Of a DNA stretch of 7,419 nt, positions 1 to 6,749 are shown piece by piece. Origin of the DNA: an uncultured Synergistales bacterium (GTDB taxonomy: Bacteria > Synergistota > Synergistia > Synergistales > Aminobacteriaceae); assembly GCA_937957815.1 (NCBI GenBank), contig CALFXN010000456.1, positions 1 to 7,419 on the forward strand, written 5' to 3'. Numbering within the stretch: the stretch's first letter is position 1; every line of letters begins with the position of its first letter. The position numbers and the translations under genes are program-made. The notes under the pieces were generated by a model. It made no database searches. It saw only the letters and a list, made by a program, of their open reading frames with translations, and was not told where the DNA came from.

Positions 1-251
1 GTCTTGTATTTCGGAAAGAGATCTTTCAGCACCTTGTTGAAGGCGGTTCCGATATGGATATTTCCGTTTGCGTAGGGAGGACCATCGTGAAGGATATACG
101 GGGCATTCCCCTCACGTTGGGAAACCATCTTCTCGTAAATTCGGTTCTCTTTCCAGAACGCCAAGAACTCCGGTTCTCTTTTTGCGAGGTTGGCCTTCAT
201 CGGGAACGTCGTCTCGGGAAGATTCAATGTTTTTTTGAAATCGTCCGCCAT
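1..251 (-). CDS. ileS: Isoleucyl-tRNA synthetase, N-terminal fragment (gene continues beyond the window start)
   Basis: IleS charges tRNA-Ile with isoleucine in the cytoplasm, using ATP. The 83 codons present start [20 protein letters not shown] and match the bacterial IleS N-terminus: the NLP..FPM..NL..REP block (residues 10-27), then [14 protein letters not shown] (about 54-67) and NKVLKD (about 71-76), which surrounds the class I ATP-binding signature. The signature reads HIGT, not the textbook HIGH. The ATG at 251-249 is preceded by a strong ribosome-binding site (GAGAGGTGGGG, 266-256). The gene lies downstream of tRNA-Arg on the same strand, after a roughly 300-base leader that ends in a terminator-like hairpin, so expression may need readthrough or antitermination. 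The editing and anticodon-binding domains lie outside the window. Family assignment is secure; length and integrity cannot be judged. Confidence 0.95.
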   Translation of the reverse strand, partial: MADDFKKTLNLPETTFPMKANLAKREPEFLAFWKENRIYEKMVSQREGNAPYILHDGPPYANGNIHIGTAFNKVLKDLFPKYK

Positions 252-255
252 GTTT

Positions 256-266
256 CCCCACCTCTC
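256..266 (-). promoter_or_regulatory. Ribosome-binding site of ileS
   Basis: The purine-rich run GAGAGGTGGGG on the minus strand contains AGGTG, an anti-Shine-Dalgarno match ending about seven bases before the ileS ATG. It supports the chosen ileS start. It lies just past the T-run of the upstream hairpin, so it would be made only on transcripts that pass that hairpin. Confidence 0.75.
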
Positions 267-275
267 TTTAATAGG

Positions 276-304
276 AAAAATGCCGTCCCGCTCAGCAGGA
301 CGGC
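276..304 (-). terminator. Intrinsic terminator-like hairpin (possible attenuator) before ileS
   Basis: On the minus strand a perfect 7-bp stem, GCCGTCC (304-298) with GGACGGC (288-282), encloses a 9-base loop (297-289). One A and five T residues follow (281-276). This is the classic shape of a Rho-independent terminator. The T-run ends only 24 bases before the ileS start codon, leaving room for a ribosome-binding site but not for a usual promoter. It could therefore be an attenuator controlling ileS. It could instead simply end the tRNA transcript, if an ileS promoter overlaps the hairpin. Seen: the stem, loop and T-run. Inferred: function. Confidence 0.55.
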
Positions 305-348
305 CCGTTTTCCGATAATATCCCCGGTTCGGACTTATAGGAACCCAT
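292..348 (-). CDS. Possible 18-codon leader peptide in the ileS leader
   Basis: A small open frame reads [18 protein letters not shown] and stops at TGA (294-292), which falls inside the loop of the terminator-like hairpin. GGAG (358-355) lies six bases before the ATG, a workable ribosome-binding site. An alternative in-frame ATG sits at 360-358, and the frame stays open upstream to about 444. A ribosome finishing this peptide would cover the 5' arm of the hairpin and could prevent termination before ileS. There is only one isoleucine codon (ATA) and no run of isoleucine codons, so classical amino-acid attenuation is not clearly indicated. A frame this short can easily arise by chance, so this is a tentative call. 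Confidence 0.2.
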   Translation of the reverse strand: MGSYKSEPGILSENGPSC

Positions 349-553
349 AAAAGACTCCATCCTCAGCAACAAAAGCTGACGCAAAACATCCGAAGAGGGA
401 GACCGATTCGAAAATCCACTCGTACGATAAAACAGAACGTGAACCTAATCGTCCAGCGGACAATGATTCGTTCCACAAAGGCTGTCGGATGGTTTCGCAC
501 ACAGAGCCCCGAACATCTATCCGCTTTCCCCGGGCAGATTCTTCGCGGAAAAT
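305..553 (-). other. Leader or intergenic stretch between tRNA-Arg and ileS
   Basis: About 250 bases with no recognisable protein or RNA family. Minor self-complementary segments are visible on the minus strand: GGTTC with GAACC (345-341 and 330-326) around a 10-base loop, and TCAGC with GCTGA (379-375 and 367-363) around a 7-base loop. The hexamer TATAAG (339-334) resembles a -10 element, but no matching -35 lies 16-18 bases upstream, so I cannot name an ileS promoter. The T-box core (UGGNACCGCG-like) is not found, so this is not a recognisable T-box. The last part overlaps the tentative leader peptide and runs into the terminator-like hairpin. Confidence 0.5.
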
Positions 554-629
554 TGGCGAGCCTGGCCAGATTCGAACTGGCGACCTACGGCTTAGGAGGC
601 CGTCGCTCTATCCTCTGAGCTACAGGCCC
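554..629 (-). tRNA. tRNA-Arg, anticodon CCU
   Basis: A complete 76-base tRNA on the minus strand, with the 3' CCA encoded. The acceptor stem GGGCCTG pairs with CAGGCTC (one G-U), and the discriminator base is G. The D arm uses GCTC/GAGC. The anticodon stem ACGGC/GCCGT holds the loop CTCCTAA, giving anticodon CCU, which reads the arginine codon AGG. The variable region is AGGTC, and the T arm GCCAG-TTCGAAT-CTGGC carries the standard TTCGAAT loop. All stems close without mismatches, so the gene should be functional. It sits between ribF and ileS with its own likely promoter (647-675). Confidence 0.97.
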
Positions 630-798
630 GCGAAAAGACGATGGATACGTTACACGGCTTTCTTGTGGCTGTCAAGGGATCGCGATATTGCTACACTCGA
701 AAGTGGATATTCAAGGAGAAGGGAATCATTTTTGAGAATGCAATCAGTACGAATTCCTGACGAACGCAAAAAGGTATGTGGTTTCGGAGATCAGAGGT
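630..798 (-). other. Intergenic stretch between ribF and tRNA-Arg
   Basis: About 170 bases with no gene that I recognise. Apart from the tRNA promoter (647-675), the only structure seen is a short CACT-TTCG-AGTG hairpin (705-694) with a UUCG-type tetraloop. It has no T-run, so I do not call it a terminator. No convincing Rho-independent terminator follows ribF, so operon transcripts may run on into the tRNA gene. Confidence 0.5.
647..675 (-). promoter_or_regulatory. Probable sigma-70-type promoter of tRNA-Arg
   Basis: On the minus strand a perfect -35 hexamer TTGACA (675-670) is followed by a 17-base spacer and TAACGT (652-647), which keeps the T, A and final T of the -10 consensus. The expected transcription start lies about 10 bases before the first base of the mature tRNA, a normal short tRNA 5' leader. 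The weak -10 lowers certainty, but the perfect -35, ideal spacing and position directly before a stable RNA gene support the call. Confidence 0.6.
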
Positions 799-1806
799 TT
801 ATCCACTTCCCCTCGGACGGAGAATGTGTGCTTGGGCGTCGTACGACCAGATCCGTCCCGGGGAATCGGACTCGTGTTTACAGGAAAGGGACAGAAGAAA
901 ATTTTCTGCGGTCGAGAAGCCAGGATGCATTTCGTTCAAATTCGATACTGTATCGACGTCTTCGGAAATTCGTTTTTTCAACTCCGCCGGGGTTGCAAAG
1001 CGAACAGACTCCCTGAGAAAAACGAGAGGCAGTATACACATATTTTTCTCATAAAAGTCCGATTCGCCATCGAGGATATGAGCCTCGATTCTGCGCTCGG
1101 CGACATCGCCGAATGTGGGATTTTCGCCGATGCTCAGCGCGCAACGCATGATCTTCCGCTCTCCGCGAATGACGGCTAATGCTGCATAGACGCCCTCCGG
1201 TGGAAGTATTTTCCAAATGGGGACAGCTATATTCGCTGTCGGAAAACCGAGTGCCCTTCCTCTCCCATTACCATGGACGACTCTTCCGGAAAGAAAGTAA
1301 TGATGACCGAGCCACTCTCTGGCTTCTTCGAGATAGCCGCATTGAATAAGTCGCCTTATTGCGGAGCTGCTGATGACCCGATTCCCGATCTTTATGCGGG
1401 GAAGCGAACGAAAGATAAGTCTCGCACGGTCACAGGCTGCCCGAATTGCGTTCGTATCCCCTGTTCGCCCTGCACCGAAACGAAAATTATCTCCCACAAC
1501 GATACCCGAAAGAGATGGAATCGAAAAAAGAAGTTCCAGAAAAGGAATGTGTCCAACCGTTGCTAATGAGAGGTCAAATAAAATACGAATAACCTTCGGT
1601 ATCCCAAGATACGATTCCAAAACGTGCTTTTCTTCTTCCGAGAAAATAAGACGGGATGCGGCTGGAAATAAAACCTGTCCTGGATGCGGGGAAAACGTAA
1701 CCACGCCCCACGTGTCGCTTTTCACAGAAGAGAGCGAGGAAGCCGCCTTAAAGAGACTCTGATGTCCCAGATGAAATCCGTCGAAAGCTCCAAGTGCGAC
1801 GATCAT
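799..1806 (-). CDS. ribF: Bifunctional riboflavin kinase / FAD synthetase
   Basis: RibF phosphorylates riboflavin to FMN and adenylates FMN to FAD in the cytoplasm. The N-terminal nucleotidyltransferase domain (about 1-160) shows GAFDGFHLGH (residues 6-15) with the HxGH signature, GDNFRFG (105-111) and ISSSAIRR (145-152). The C-terminal flavokinase domain (about 165-287) shows GRALGFPTAN (183-192), IGENPTFG (226-233) and the EAHILD block with the likely catalytic Glu241. The ATG at 1806-1804 overlaps the truB stop as ATGA and follows AAGGGG; the frame is open further upstream, but inside truB and with no homology to RibF. The 335 residues exceed the usual length of about 310: after SEDVDTV (281-287) a roughly 48-residue tail has no family counterpart that I recognise. 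It is the last protein gene of the operon. Confidence 0.93.
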   Translation of the reverse strand: MIVALGAFDGFHLGHQSLFKAASSLSSVKSDTWGVVTFSPHPGQVLFPAASRLIFSEEEKHVLESYLGIPKVIRILFDLSLATVGHIPFLELLFSIPSLSGIVVGDNFRFGAGRTGDTNAIRAACDRARLIFRSLPRIKIGNRVISSSAIRRLIQCGYLEEAREWLGHHYFLSGRVVHGNGRGRALGFPTANIAVPIWKILPPEGVYAALAVIRGERKIMRCALSIGENPTFGDVAERRIEAHILDGESDFYEKNMCILPLVFLRESVRFATPAELKKRISEDVDTVSNLNEMHPGFSTAENFLLSLSCKHESDSPGRIWSYDAQAHILRPRGSG

Positions 1807-2732
1807 GTGTTTCCCCTTGCGGAAATCAGGATATTCCTTTGTGGTATCGCGAAGAGAGTCGAACCGAAAAGGCGTGTTTTGCAGAACGCGACATGGTTTT
1901 CGTGCACAACGAGTATTCCGCTGTGTGAAGGAATGGCGCCGTATCGTAGAGGGGTAATGCGAGACAGCGCGATCCCCTTCCCGTGAAGAAGGGCTTCCGA
2001 CTGTTCGGCAGACATGCCGTACCACGTATAGTGGTCGAGCACGACATCGACAGGGAGAAGACGCGCTCGGACATCGTTTTCCGAGAAGGAGAGAAAGTCA
2101 TCCTGGCCGACGGCGCTCTCGACTCGCAGGGAACCGGTTGACATCCGGCGCAGTCTGTGGACATGACCTCCGCACCCCAAAGCGTTGCCCATATCCCTGA
2201 CAATGCTTCGGACGTATGTCCCACGGCTGCAGACAATCGTAAAGTCGACGCAAGCATCGTCGTCGAGCTGCGTTCGGCGTGACAAATTCCTCACGAAAAC
2301 GGGACGGGGTTTGGTTTTCGGGATTTCACCCGAACGGGCGAGTTTATGCGCGGCAATTCCGTTGATCTTCACTGCCGAAATGTCGGGAGGGGTCTGCAGC
2401 CTCCAGCCCAAAAAAGACAAACATAACGTATCGATCCGGGATTCGGAAAGAACTGAAGCATCGCCTGAAGATATTTCTTTCCCGCTTGCGTCATCCGTAT
2501 CGGTGGATGTCCCAAAAAGGGCCGAAACAAAATACGTTTTCGGAAGGTTCATAACCATGTCGGCCCATAACGTCGCTTTGCCGATCAGAAGGATCAGAAG
2601 TCCTTCCGCAGAGGAATCGAGTGTTCCCGCGTGTCCTACCTTTGTCCGTTTTCCGAGAACATGTCTGAGATGCTGCACGCAGGATGTGCTTCTCGCATCC
2701 CGAGCCTTATCGAGAAGCAGAAAGCCGTCCAT
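1803..2732 (-). CDS. truB: tRNA pseudouridine(55) synthase
   Basis: TruB converts U55 in the T loop of tRNAs to pseudouridine and also acts as a tRNA folding chaperone. The 309 residues have the usual family length. The catalytic aspartate is Asp39 in GHAGTLD (33-39). Other active-site blocks are KTYF with Tyr67, QTPPDISAVKINGIAAHKLA (113-132), and GTYVRSIVRDMG (171-182) with Tyr173 and Arg175. A C-terminal PUA-like part spans about 228-304. The first motif reads LLLDKARDARSTS where the family usually has a KP..x.TS pattern, and the SA.K block lacks the usual tyrosines; the core catalytic residues are intact, so I expect an active enzyme. The start overlaps the end of nrnA by 26 bases, and the stop overlaps ribF by an ATGA. 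Confidence 0.96.
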   Translation of the reverse strand: MDGFLLLDKARDARSTSCVQHLRHVLGKRTKVGHAGTLDSSAEGLLILLIGKATLWADMVMNLPKTYFVSALFGTSTDTDDASGKEISSGDASVLSESRIDTLCLSFLGWRLQTPPDISAVKINGIAAHKLARSGEIPKTKPRPVFVRNLSRRTQLDDDACVDFTIVCSRGTYVRSIVRDMGNALGCGGHVHRLRRMSTGSLRVESAVGQDDFLSFSENDVRARLLPVDVVLDHYTWYGMSAEQSEALLHGKGIALSRITPLRYGAIPSHSGILVVHENHVAFCKTRLFGSTLFAIPQRNILISARGNT

Positions 2733-3687
2733 TGTCTCCGATTACGGAAAAAAGAAGCCTTTCGGCGGATTCAAGCGTTCCCGGCAGCGTACATCCGGCA
2801 GCCTGTGGGTGACCGCCGCCGCCGAAGCGATGCGCTATATCCGCTGCCGAGACGCTTCCTTCAGAACGAATGCTGGCCCGTACCCCGGAGTCTTCTTCGA
2901 TGAGAAGTATGGCCAGACCGATGCCCCGAAGAAGAAGAAGCTGATTCACGAGATTCTCGGTTTCCGAACGGTCGGCCCCCGATTCGCGAAAATCGCTGCC
3001 GACAAGCCATGTCACTGCTGTGGATTCTCTGACGAAAATTCTCGAGAGAGCGATCCCCCAGAGACGAAGGCCGGAAAGAGTCCTGTTGGCACTGAGCGCG
3101 CGATGGACATCCGATGGAATGATCCCCTTTTCGAGTATCCGCGATACGGCAACATGCGTCCTTGGCGTGGTGCATGAAAAGGAAAACGATCCGCTGTCCG
3201 TCGCGATCCCCGCATATAACGCGAGCGCGGCGTCGCGTGTGATATCGAACCCGCTTTCGGAGCTGAGGAGAAACCAGAGAACTTCCGCTGTGGAAGATGC
3301 TGAAGGATCCACGTGGTACACATCGCCGAAACATGGGTTATCGTAGTGATGATCGATATTCAGGAGAAACGGAGCGTTGAGAAGATCATCGACGCTCCTG
3401 TCTGCGGTACTCGTATCAAGTGAAACGACAACATCGGTCGAGGAAGGGGAAAACTCTCCGAGAGAATCGATCCGGCGGTACGCGTCGGAATGCGGGATGA
3501 AAGAGTAAACGTCAGGAAAGGCATCGCGTCCTCCCCAGACGCATTCTTTCCCCATATTCCGTCCGATGCTGAAGAGTGCGGCAGCGGAACCGATGGTATC
3601 ACCATCCGGTTTCACGTGAGAAAGAAGTATCCACCGCTTTCCCAGATGAAGGTGGGAAACGGCGTCCCCATTAGTCTTTATCGCCAT
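2707..3687 (-). CDS. nrnA: DHH/DHHA1 phosphoesterase (NrnA-like oligoribonuclease / pAp phosphatase)
   Basis: Family members degrade nano-RNAs of a few nucleotides, and many also remove the 3' phosphate of pAp; some related enzymes cleave cyclic dinucleotides such as pGpG or c-di-AMP. The 326 residues have family length. Metal-binding motifs are complete: HVKPDGDTIGS (24-34), SLDTS with Asp91, IDHH (111-114) and ATDSGSF (162-168) with Asp164. The C-terminal DHHA1 motif FGGGGHPQAAG (288-298) is intact, and no transmembrane or PAS region is present, so it is the soluble NrnA type rather than GdpP. The ATG at 3687-3685 was chosen; a TTG just before it is also possible. It overlaps rbfA by 17 bases and truB by 26. 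The position between rbfA and truB is the one known from many bacteria. Exact substrate is not decidable from sequence. Confidence 0.92.
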   Translation of the reverse strand: MAIKTNGDAVSHLHLGKRWILLSHVKPDGDTIGSAAALFSIGRNMGKECVWGGRDAFPDVYSFIPHSDAYRRIDSLGEFSPSSTDVVVSLDTSTADRSVDDLLNAPFLLNIDHHYDNPCFGDVYHVDPSASSTAEVLWFLLSSESGFDITRDAALALYAGIATDSGSFSFSCTTPRTHVAVSRILEKGIIPSDVHRALSANRTLSGLRLWGIALSRIFVRESTAVTWLVGSDFRESGADRSETENLVNQLLLLRGIGLAILLIEEDSGVRASIRSEGSVSAADIAHRFGGGGHPQAAGCTLPGTLESAERLLFSVIGDNGRLSASR

Positions 3688-4120
3688 CAAGATCTTCCCC
3701 GTCCTCGTCCGATTCGTCCCCGTTCAAGTCGAGCTCTTCGTCATCTTCGTCGTCGTTTTCGACGTTTTCTGAACCGGAATGAGGAGAAATCACCGTATCA
3801 AGAAGGCTATCGATATGGCGTCCGTAGTCCTCCGAAGTATCGGGGAAAAATGAAAGTTCCGGAATCAACCGCAAAGGGAGGCTGTGGGCGAGAAAGCTCC
3901 GCAGAAGTCCGGCGATTTCACGCAAAGCCTTATGGACGTCATCCCGGGATTTCGGATCGATGGTCGTGAAGTACACTTTCGCATAGCGTAAATCCCGGGA
4001 ACAATCGACACCGGTTATAATCGCATTCTTCGCGAAATCGTTACGGACTTTCGTCTCAAGGAACGACGAGAGATCTCTCTGTATCTGCTTATTGATCCTC
4101 TGTATGCGAAAAGTGGTCAT
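3671..4120 (-). CDS. rbfA: 30S ribosome-binding factor A, with acidic C-terminal tail
   Basis: RbfA binds the 30S subunit late in assembly and helps 16S rRNA maturation. The KH-like core (about residues 1-113) shows the family pattern: RIQRINKQIQRDLSSFL (5-21), RYAKVYFT (45-52), and LRLIPELSFFPDTSEDYGRH (83-102) before the final helix HIDSLLDTV. The ATG at 4120-4118 follows a strong ribosome-binding site (AGAGGTGG) at good spacing; the frame stays open upstream, but that part matches DUF503 in another frame. The 149 residues exceed the usual length of about 120 because of a tail (about 118-149) made almost only of Asp, Glu, Gly and Asn. Its first 32 bases overlap the DUF503 gene, and its end overlaps nrnA. 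Confidence 0.93.
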   Translation of the reverse strand: MTTFRIQRINKQIQRDLSSFLETKVRNDFAKNAIITGVDCSRDLRYAKVYFTTIDPKSRDDVHKALREIAGLLRSFLAHSLPLRLIPELSFFPDTSEDYGRHIDSLLDTVISPHSGSENVENDDEDDEELDLNGDESDEDGEDLDGDKD

Positions 4121-4442
4121 ATCGCTCCACCTCTTGGTTATATTCCAGAATGTCGAACTCACCGGCATTCTGCATCGACTCCACAAAACCGCGGACCGCA
4201 TCCAGACGTTCGACGGCCATGTACGACGAAGGGGCGACTGAAGAAAAGCCGAGAAAAGCACGATTCAAGATGCCGTCAGGGCCGAGATCGATGGCGGAAA
4301 CATCCCATCGGGCGCGAACACGATCAAGTATCGACTTTACGACACTTCGTCGGTCTTTGACGCTCCTGCTCCAGGAAATCTCAACAGATAACAGAAGAAT
4401 CCCTACGAAAACGTCGGGAAAGAAGACCGATCTCCGGTCCAT
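4089..4442 (-). CDS. DUF503 family protein (YlxP-like)
   Basis: A small protein of 117 residues matching the DUF503/YlxP family, which typically lies between infB and rbfA and whose molecular function is not firmly known. Visible family features are VGILLLSVEI (13-22), the SVKDRRSVVKSILDRVRARW stretch (27-46; usual pattern SLK.KR..l..i..R....F), and the AFLGFSSV strand (62-69), followed by an E/D-rich end resembling the usual eileye. The first 11 residues, [11 protein letters not shown], are a short extra N-terminus compared with the usual Mxvgxl start. The ATG (4442-4440) shares one base with the infB stop (TGATG), pointing to translational coupling; no strong separate ribosome-binding site is seen. 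Context suggests a role in translation or ribosome assembly, but this is inference. Confidence 0.85.
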   Translation of the reverse strand: MDRRSVFFPDVFVGILLLSVEISWSRSVKDRRSVVKSILDRVRARWDVSAIDLGPDGILNRAFLGFSSVAPSSYMAVERLDAVRGFVESMQNAGEFDILEYNQEVERYDHFSHTEDQ

Positions 4443-6427
4443 CAGCTGTCGAGATGGCGTTTCTCTTCCACGACCTCGAAAACTTCGATGATGTCCTTCT
4501 CCTGGATATCCTGAAAACTGCCCAGATTGATACCACACTCGTACCCTGCAGCAACTTCCCGTGCCTCATCTTTGAAACGACGAAGATTTGCCAGTGTTCC
4601 GTTCCAGATGACAACGCCACCCCGGATCAACCTTACAGAAGCGTTTCTTCGAACGATTCCCTCGGTAACGTAACATCCGGCAATCTTTCCGGCCTTTGGA
4701 ACTTTGAAGATCTCCCGTATCTCAGCCTGCCCGAGAATGTGTTCCCGCTTGATCGGCGTCAGGAGCCCCTCGAGCGCGGCCTTCACGTCATCGATGACGT
4801 CATAGATGATGTCGTAAAGACGAATCTGTACTCCTTCGTCGTCCGCGATCTTTTTCGCGTTCGCGTCGGGCCGGACATTGAACCCGATGATGATCGCCTT
4901 GGAGGCAGACGCCAGCATAACATCGGATTCGGCTATACGGCCAACGCCCTTATGAAGAATAGTTATTCCGACCTCTTCGTTGCCGATCTTTTCGAGTGCG
5001 TCGCACAGCGCCTCGGCGGATCCCTGAACGTCACACTTGACGAGAAGATTCAGATGCGGTTTCTCGTCGCTGGAAAGCTGCGAATAGAGCTCTTCGAGGG
5101 TGATCTTTCGCGCGGATGAAACTGCCCCGTCTCTGCGGATCTGTTCCTTTTGGGAGAGAATGTCCCGTGCCTCCCGTTCCGATTCCACCTGACGGAAGAT
5201 TTCACCGGGCTGAGGGACTCCGGTCAGACCCAGGATCTCTACCGGAGTACTCGGTCCTGCATTGCAGATCGCCTTCCCCTTTGAATCGATCATCGCACGG
5301 ATCTTTCCCCAGCATGTGTCGAAAATAACAACATCGCCGCGACAGAGCGTTCCCTGTTGAACGATGACTGTTGCAACGGGCCCCTTCCCCTTGTCGAGCT
5401 CCGCTTCAATGACGACGCCTTCCGCCGTTACTGTCGGATCAGCCTTCAATTCTTCCATTTCGGCGACAAGGAGAATCATCTCGAGAAGATGAGGAACTCC
5501 CTGTCCGGACTTCGCAGAGACTTCAACCGTCACCGTCTGTCCGCCCCACTCCTCCGGCATCAGACCGAGGTCTGAAAGTTGTTGCTTCACGCGGTCCGGC
5601 TTTGCGTCCGGTTTGTCTATCTTGTTCACCGCGACGATGATGGGAACTCCGGCAGCCTTCGCGTGGTTGATCGCTTCGCGGGTCTGCGGCATGACGCCGT
5701 CGTCCGCGGCGACAACGAGAATGGCGATATCGGTCGCGCGCGCGCCGCGAGCTCTCATAGCGGTAAATGCCTCATGCCCCGGAGTGTCGAGGAAAACGAT
5801 GTCCCGCCCTTCGTGGACGACTGTCGATGCACCGATATGCTGCGTAATTCCTCCGGCCTCCTGGGCCGTGATATTCGTATTTCTGATGCAGTCCAGCAGC
5901 GTCGTTTTTCCATGATCGACGTGCCCCATGACGGTGACGATCGGCGGACGTGGGACCAGATGTTCGCCGCGGTAAACGGTCCTCTTTATCGGAACGCAAA
6001 CGGGTTCTTCGTCACCCTCGCCATCTGCGGATTCTTCGGAGACGACGATTTCAACGTCATGAGCCTTTTTGAAGACGTCAACTATCGACTGATCGAGTTT
6101 CGCGTCGGCCGATACGAGTATGCCCGAATCGAGAAGCGTTTTGACGCCTTCTTCCGGGGTCATTCCCATCAACTCGCACAGATCCCGGACAGTCGCTTTC
6201 CCTGGGAGCCTGACGATCGGTTTCTCCTCTCCAGAATCACGAACGCTTTCCAGCAAGGGGGAAGGTATCCGCGTACCAAGCGAATCTTCGATGATCTGGG
6301 CCACATCGGTATCGATGGAACTCATATGCGTCTTGACGTCGACTCCCAATTCTACCAGTATTGTCATTAACTCCTTGTTCGTTTTTCCAAGCATCTTCGC
6401 CAGTTCATAGACTCGTATCTTGCTCAA
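4442..6427 (-). CDS. infB: Translation initiation factor IF-2
   Basis: IF-2 is the GTPase that brings initiator fMet-tRNA to the 30S subunit and promotes subunit joining. The N-terminus carries an IF2_N module ([20 protein letters not shown], 1-20, to about 50), then a short linker and a second IF2_N module (about 73-128). The G domain has GHVDHGKT (168-175), GGITQHIG (192-199), DTPGH (214-218), NKID (268-271) and SAKSG (304-308). Domains II and III and the C-terminal fMet-tRNA-binding domain (about 565-655, with GYECGINL 628-635) follow. At 661 residues it is compact: the long charged linker of larger IF-2s is nearly absent. The start is TTG (6427-6425), placed by the conserved SKIRVYELA and by AGGGGG upstream; it lies 23 bases inside ylxQ. 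Confidence 0.97.
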   Translation of the reverse strand: MSKIRVYELAKMLGKTNKELMTILVELGVDVKTHMSSIDTDVAQIIEDSLGTRIPSPLLESVRDSGEEKPIVRLPGKATVRDLCELMGMTPEEGVKTLLDSGILVSADAKLDQSIVDVFKKAHDVEIVVSEESADGEGDEEPVCVPIKRTVYRGEHLVPRPPIVTVMGHVDHGKTTLLDCIRNTNITAQEAGGITQHIGASTVVHEGRDIVFLDTPGHEAFTAMRARGARATDIAILVVAADDGVMPQTREAINHAKAAGVPIIVAVNKIDKPDAKPDRVKQQLSDLGLMPEEWGGQTVTVEVSAKSGQGVPHLLEMILLVAEMEELKADPTVTAEGVVIEAELDKGKGPVATVIVQQGTLCRGDVVIFDTCWGKIRAMIDSKGKAICNAGPSTPVEILGLTGVPQPGEIFRQVESEREARDILSQKEQIRRDGAVSSARKITLEELYSQLSSDEKPHLNLLVKCDVQGSAEALCDALEKIGNEEVGITILHKGVGRIAESDVMLASASKAIIIGFNVRPDANAKKIADDEGVQIRLYDIIYDVIDDVKAALEGLLTPIKREHILGQAEIREIFKVPKAGKIAGCYVTEGIVRRNASVRLIRGGVVIWNGTLANLRRFKDEAREVAAGYECGINLGSFQDIQEKDIIEVFEVVEEKRHLDS

Positions 6428-6749
6428 ATTGAATTCCCCCTTCCGGCAGGAGACGCATCAGGCTCCGTGCGAATCCTCCGTGCATAGGAACAGCGACGAC
6501 ATGCGTGTTCCGAGTTCCGATCGATGTTGACAGAGCGATGCGGTCGATTCCATTCAGCACTCGGAAAACACTCTCTCTGTATTCGGATGAATCAGAGACC
6601 AGGGCGCCGGCTTCCATCGCACAGTCTTCTGGAAACGGGACAAGAGCCCGCTTTCCCGAAAGCAGATATGATTTTACACCATCTTTTCCAATCACAAGAA
6701 CATGTGCCCGTCGAGCAAGGCCCAAAAGGGACAGAACGGCCGAATTCAT
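6405..6749 (-). CDS. ylxQ: L7Ae/L30e-family RNA-binding protein (YlxQ-like), divergent
   Basis: A 114-residue protein in the slot where many bacteria encode YlxQ, an L7Ae-fold protein whose relatives bind kink-turn RNA. Recognisable are the opening LSLLGLARRAHVLVIGKDGV (6-25; family pattern lLglA.RAgklv.G...v) and the ending SIGTRNTHVVAVPMHGGFAR (76-95; family pattern lG.......Vai.d.gFa). The middle differs: the usual Ala-Asp-Ala-Ser-like segment after strand two is replaced by VPFPEDCAMEAGAL (37-50), and the glycine after RA is His. The ATG (6749-6747) overlaps the ylxR stop as ATGA, with GGAGG-like purines upstream; the frame is open further upstream but within ylxR. The assignment rests on both similarity and position; RNA-binding ability is inferred. 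Confidence 0.78.
   Translation of the reverse strand: MNSAVLSLLGLARRAHVLVIGKDGVKSYLLSGKRALVPFPEDCAMEAGALVSDSSEYRESVFRVLNGIDRIALSTSIGTRNTHVVAVPMHGGFARSLMRLLPEGGIQFEQDTSL

Noticed and set aside
334..339. TATAAG as the -10 of an ileS promoter
   Set aside because: It matches five of six consensus bases, but no sequence resembling TTGACA lies 16-18 bases upstream and there is no extended -10.
252..553. T-box riboswitch controlling ileS
   Set aside because: The position and the terminal hairpin fit, but I find neither the UGGNACCGCG-type core nor a convincing stem I with conserved GA motifs on the minus strand.
694..705. CACT-TTCG-AGTG hairpin as the ribF terminator
   Set aside because: The stem is only 4 bp, no T-run follows on either strand, and it lies just upstream of the tRNA promoter.
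489..1016. Plus-strand open frame across the tRNA and the end of ribF
   Set aside because: It runs antisense through a complete tRNA gene and the RibF coding region, and the translation has no motif.
1807..2025. N-terminal extension of RibF upstream of the chosen ATG
   Set aside because: The frame is open here, but the translation is unlike RibF and lies within truB; the ATG at 1806 has an ATGA junction, a ribosome-binding site and starts right at the family motif.
2185..3177. Long plus-strand open frame opposite truB and nrnA
   Set aside because: It is antisense to two genes with complete catalytic motifs and its translation shows no recognisable domain; it follows from the base composition of the opposite strand.
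4121..4261. N-terminal extension of RbfA upstream of 4120
   Set aside because: This part overlaps the conserved DUF503 coding sequence, and the ATG at 4120 has a strong AGGTGG site at good spacing with a typical RbfA start.
5579..6370. Plus-strand open frame of over 260 codons opposite infB
   Set aside because: It lies entirely opposite the IF-2 IF2_N and G domains, and its protein shows no family features.
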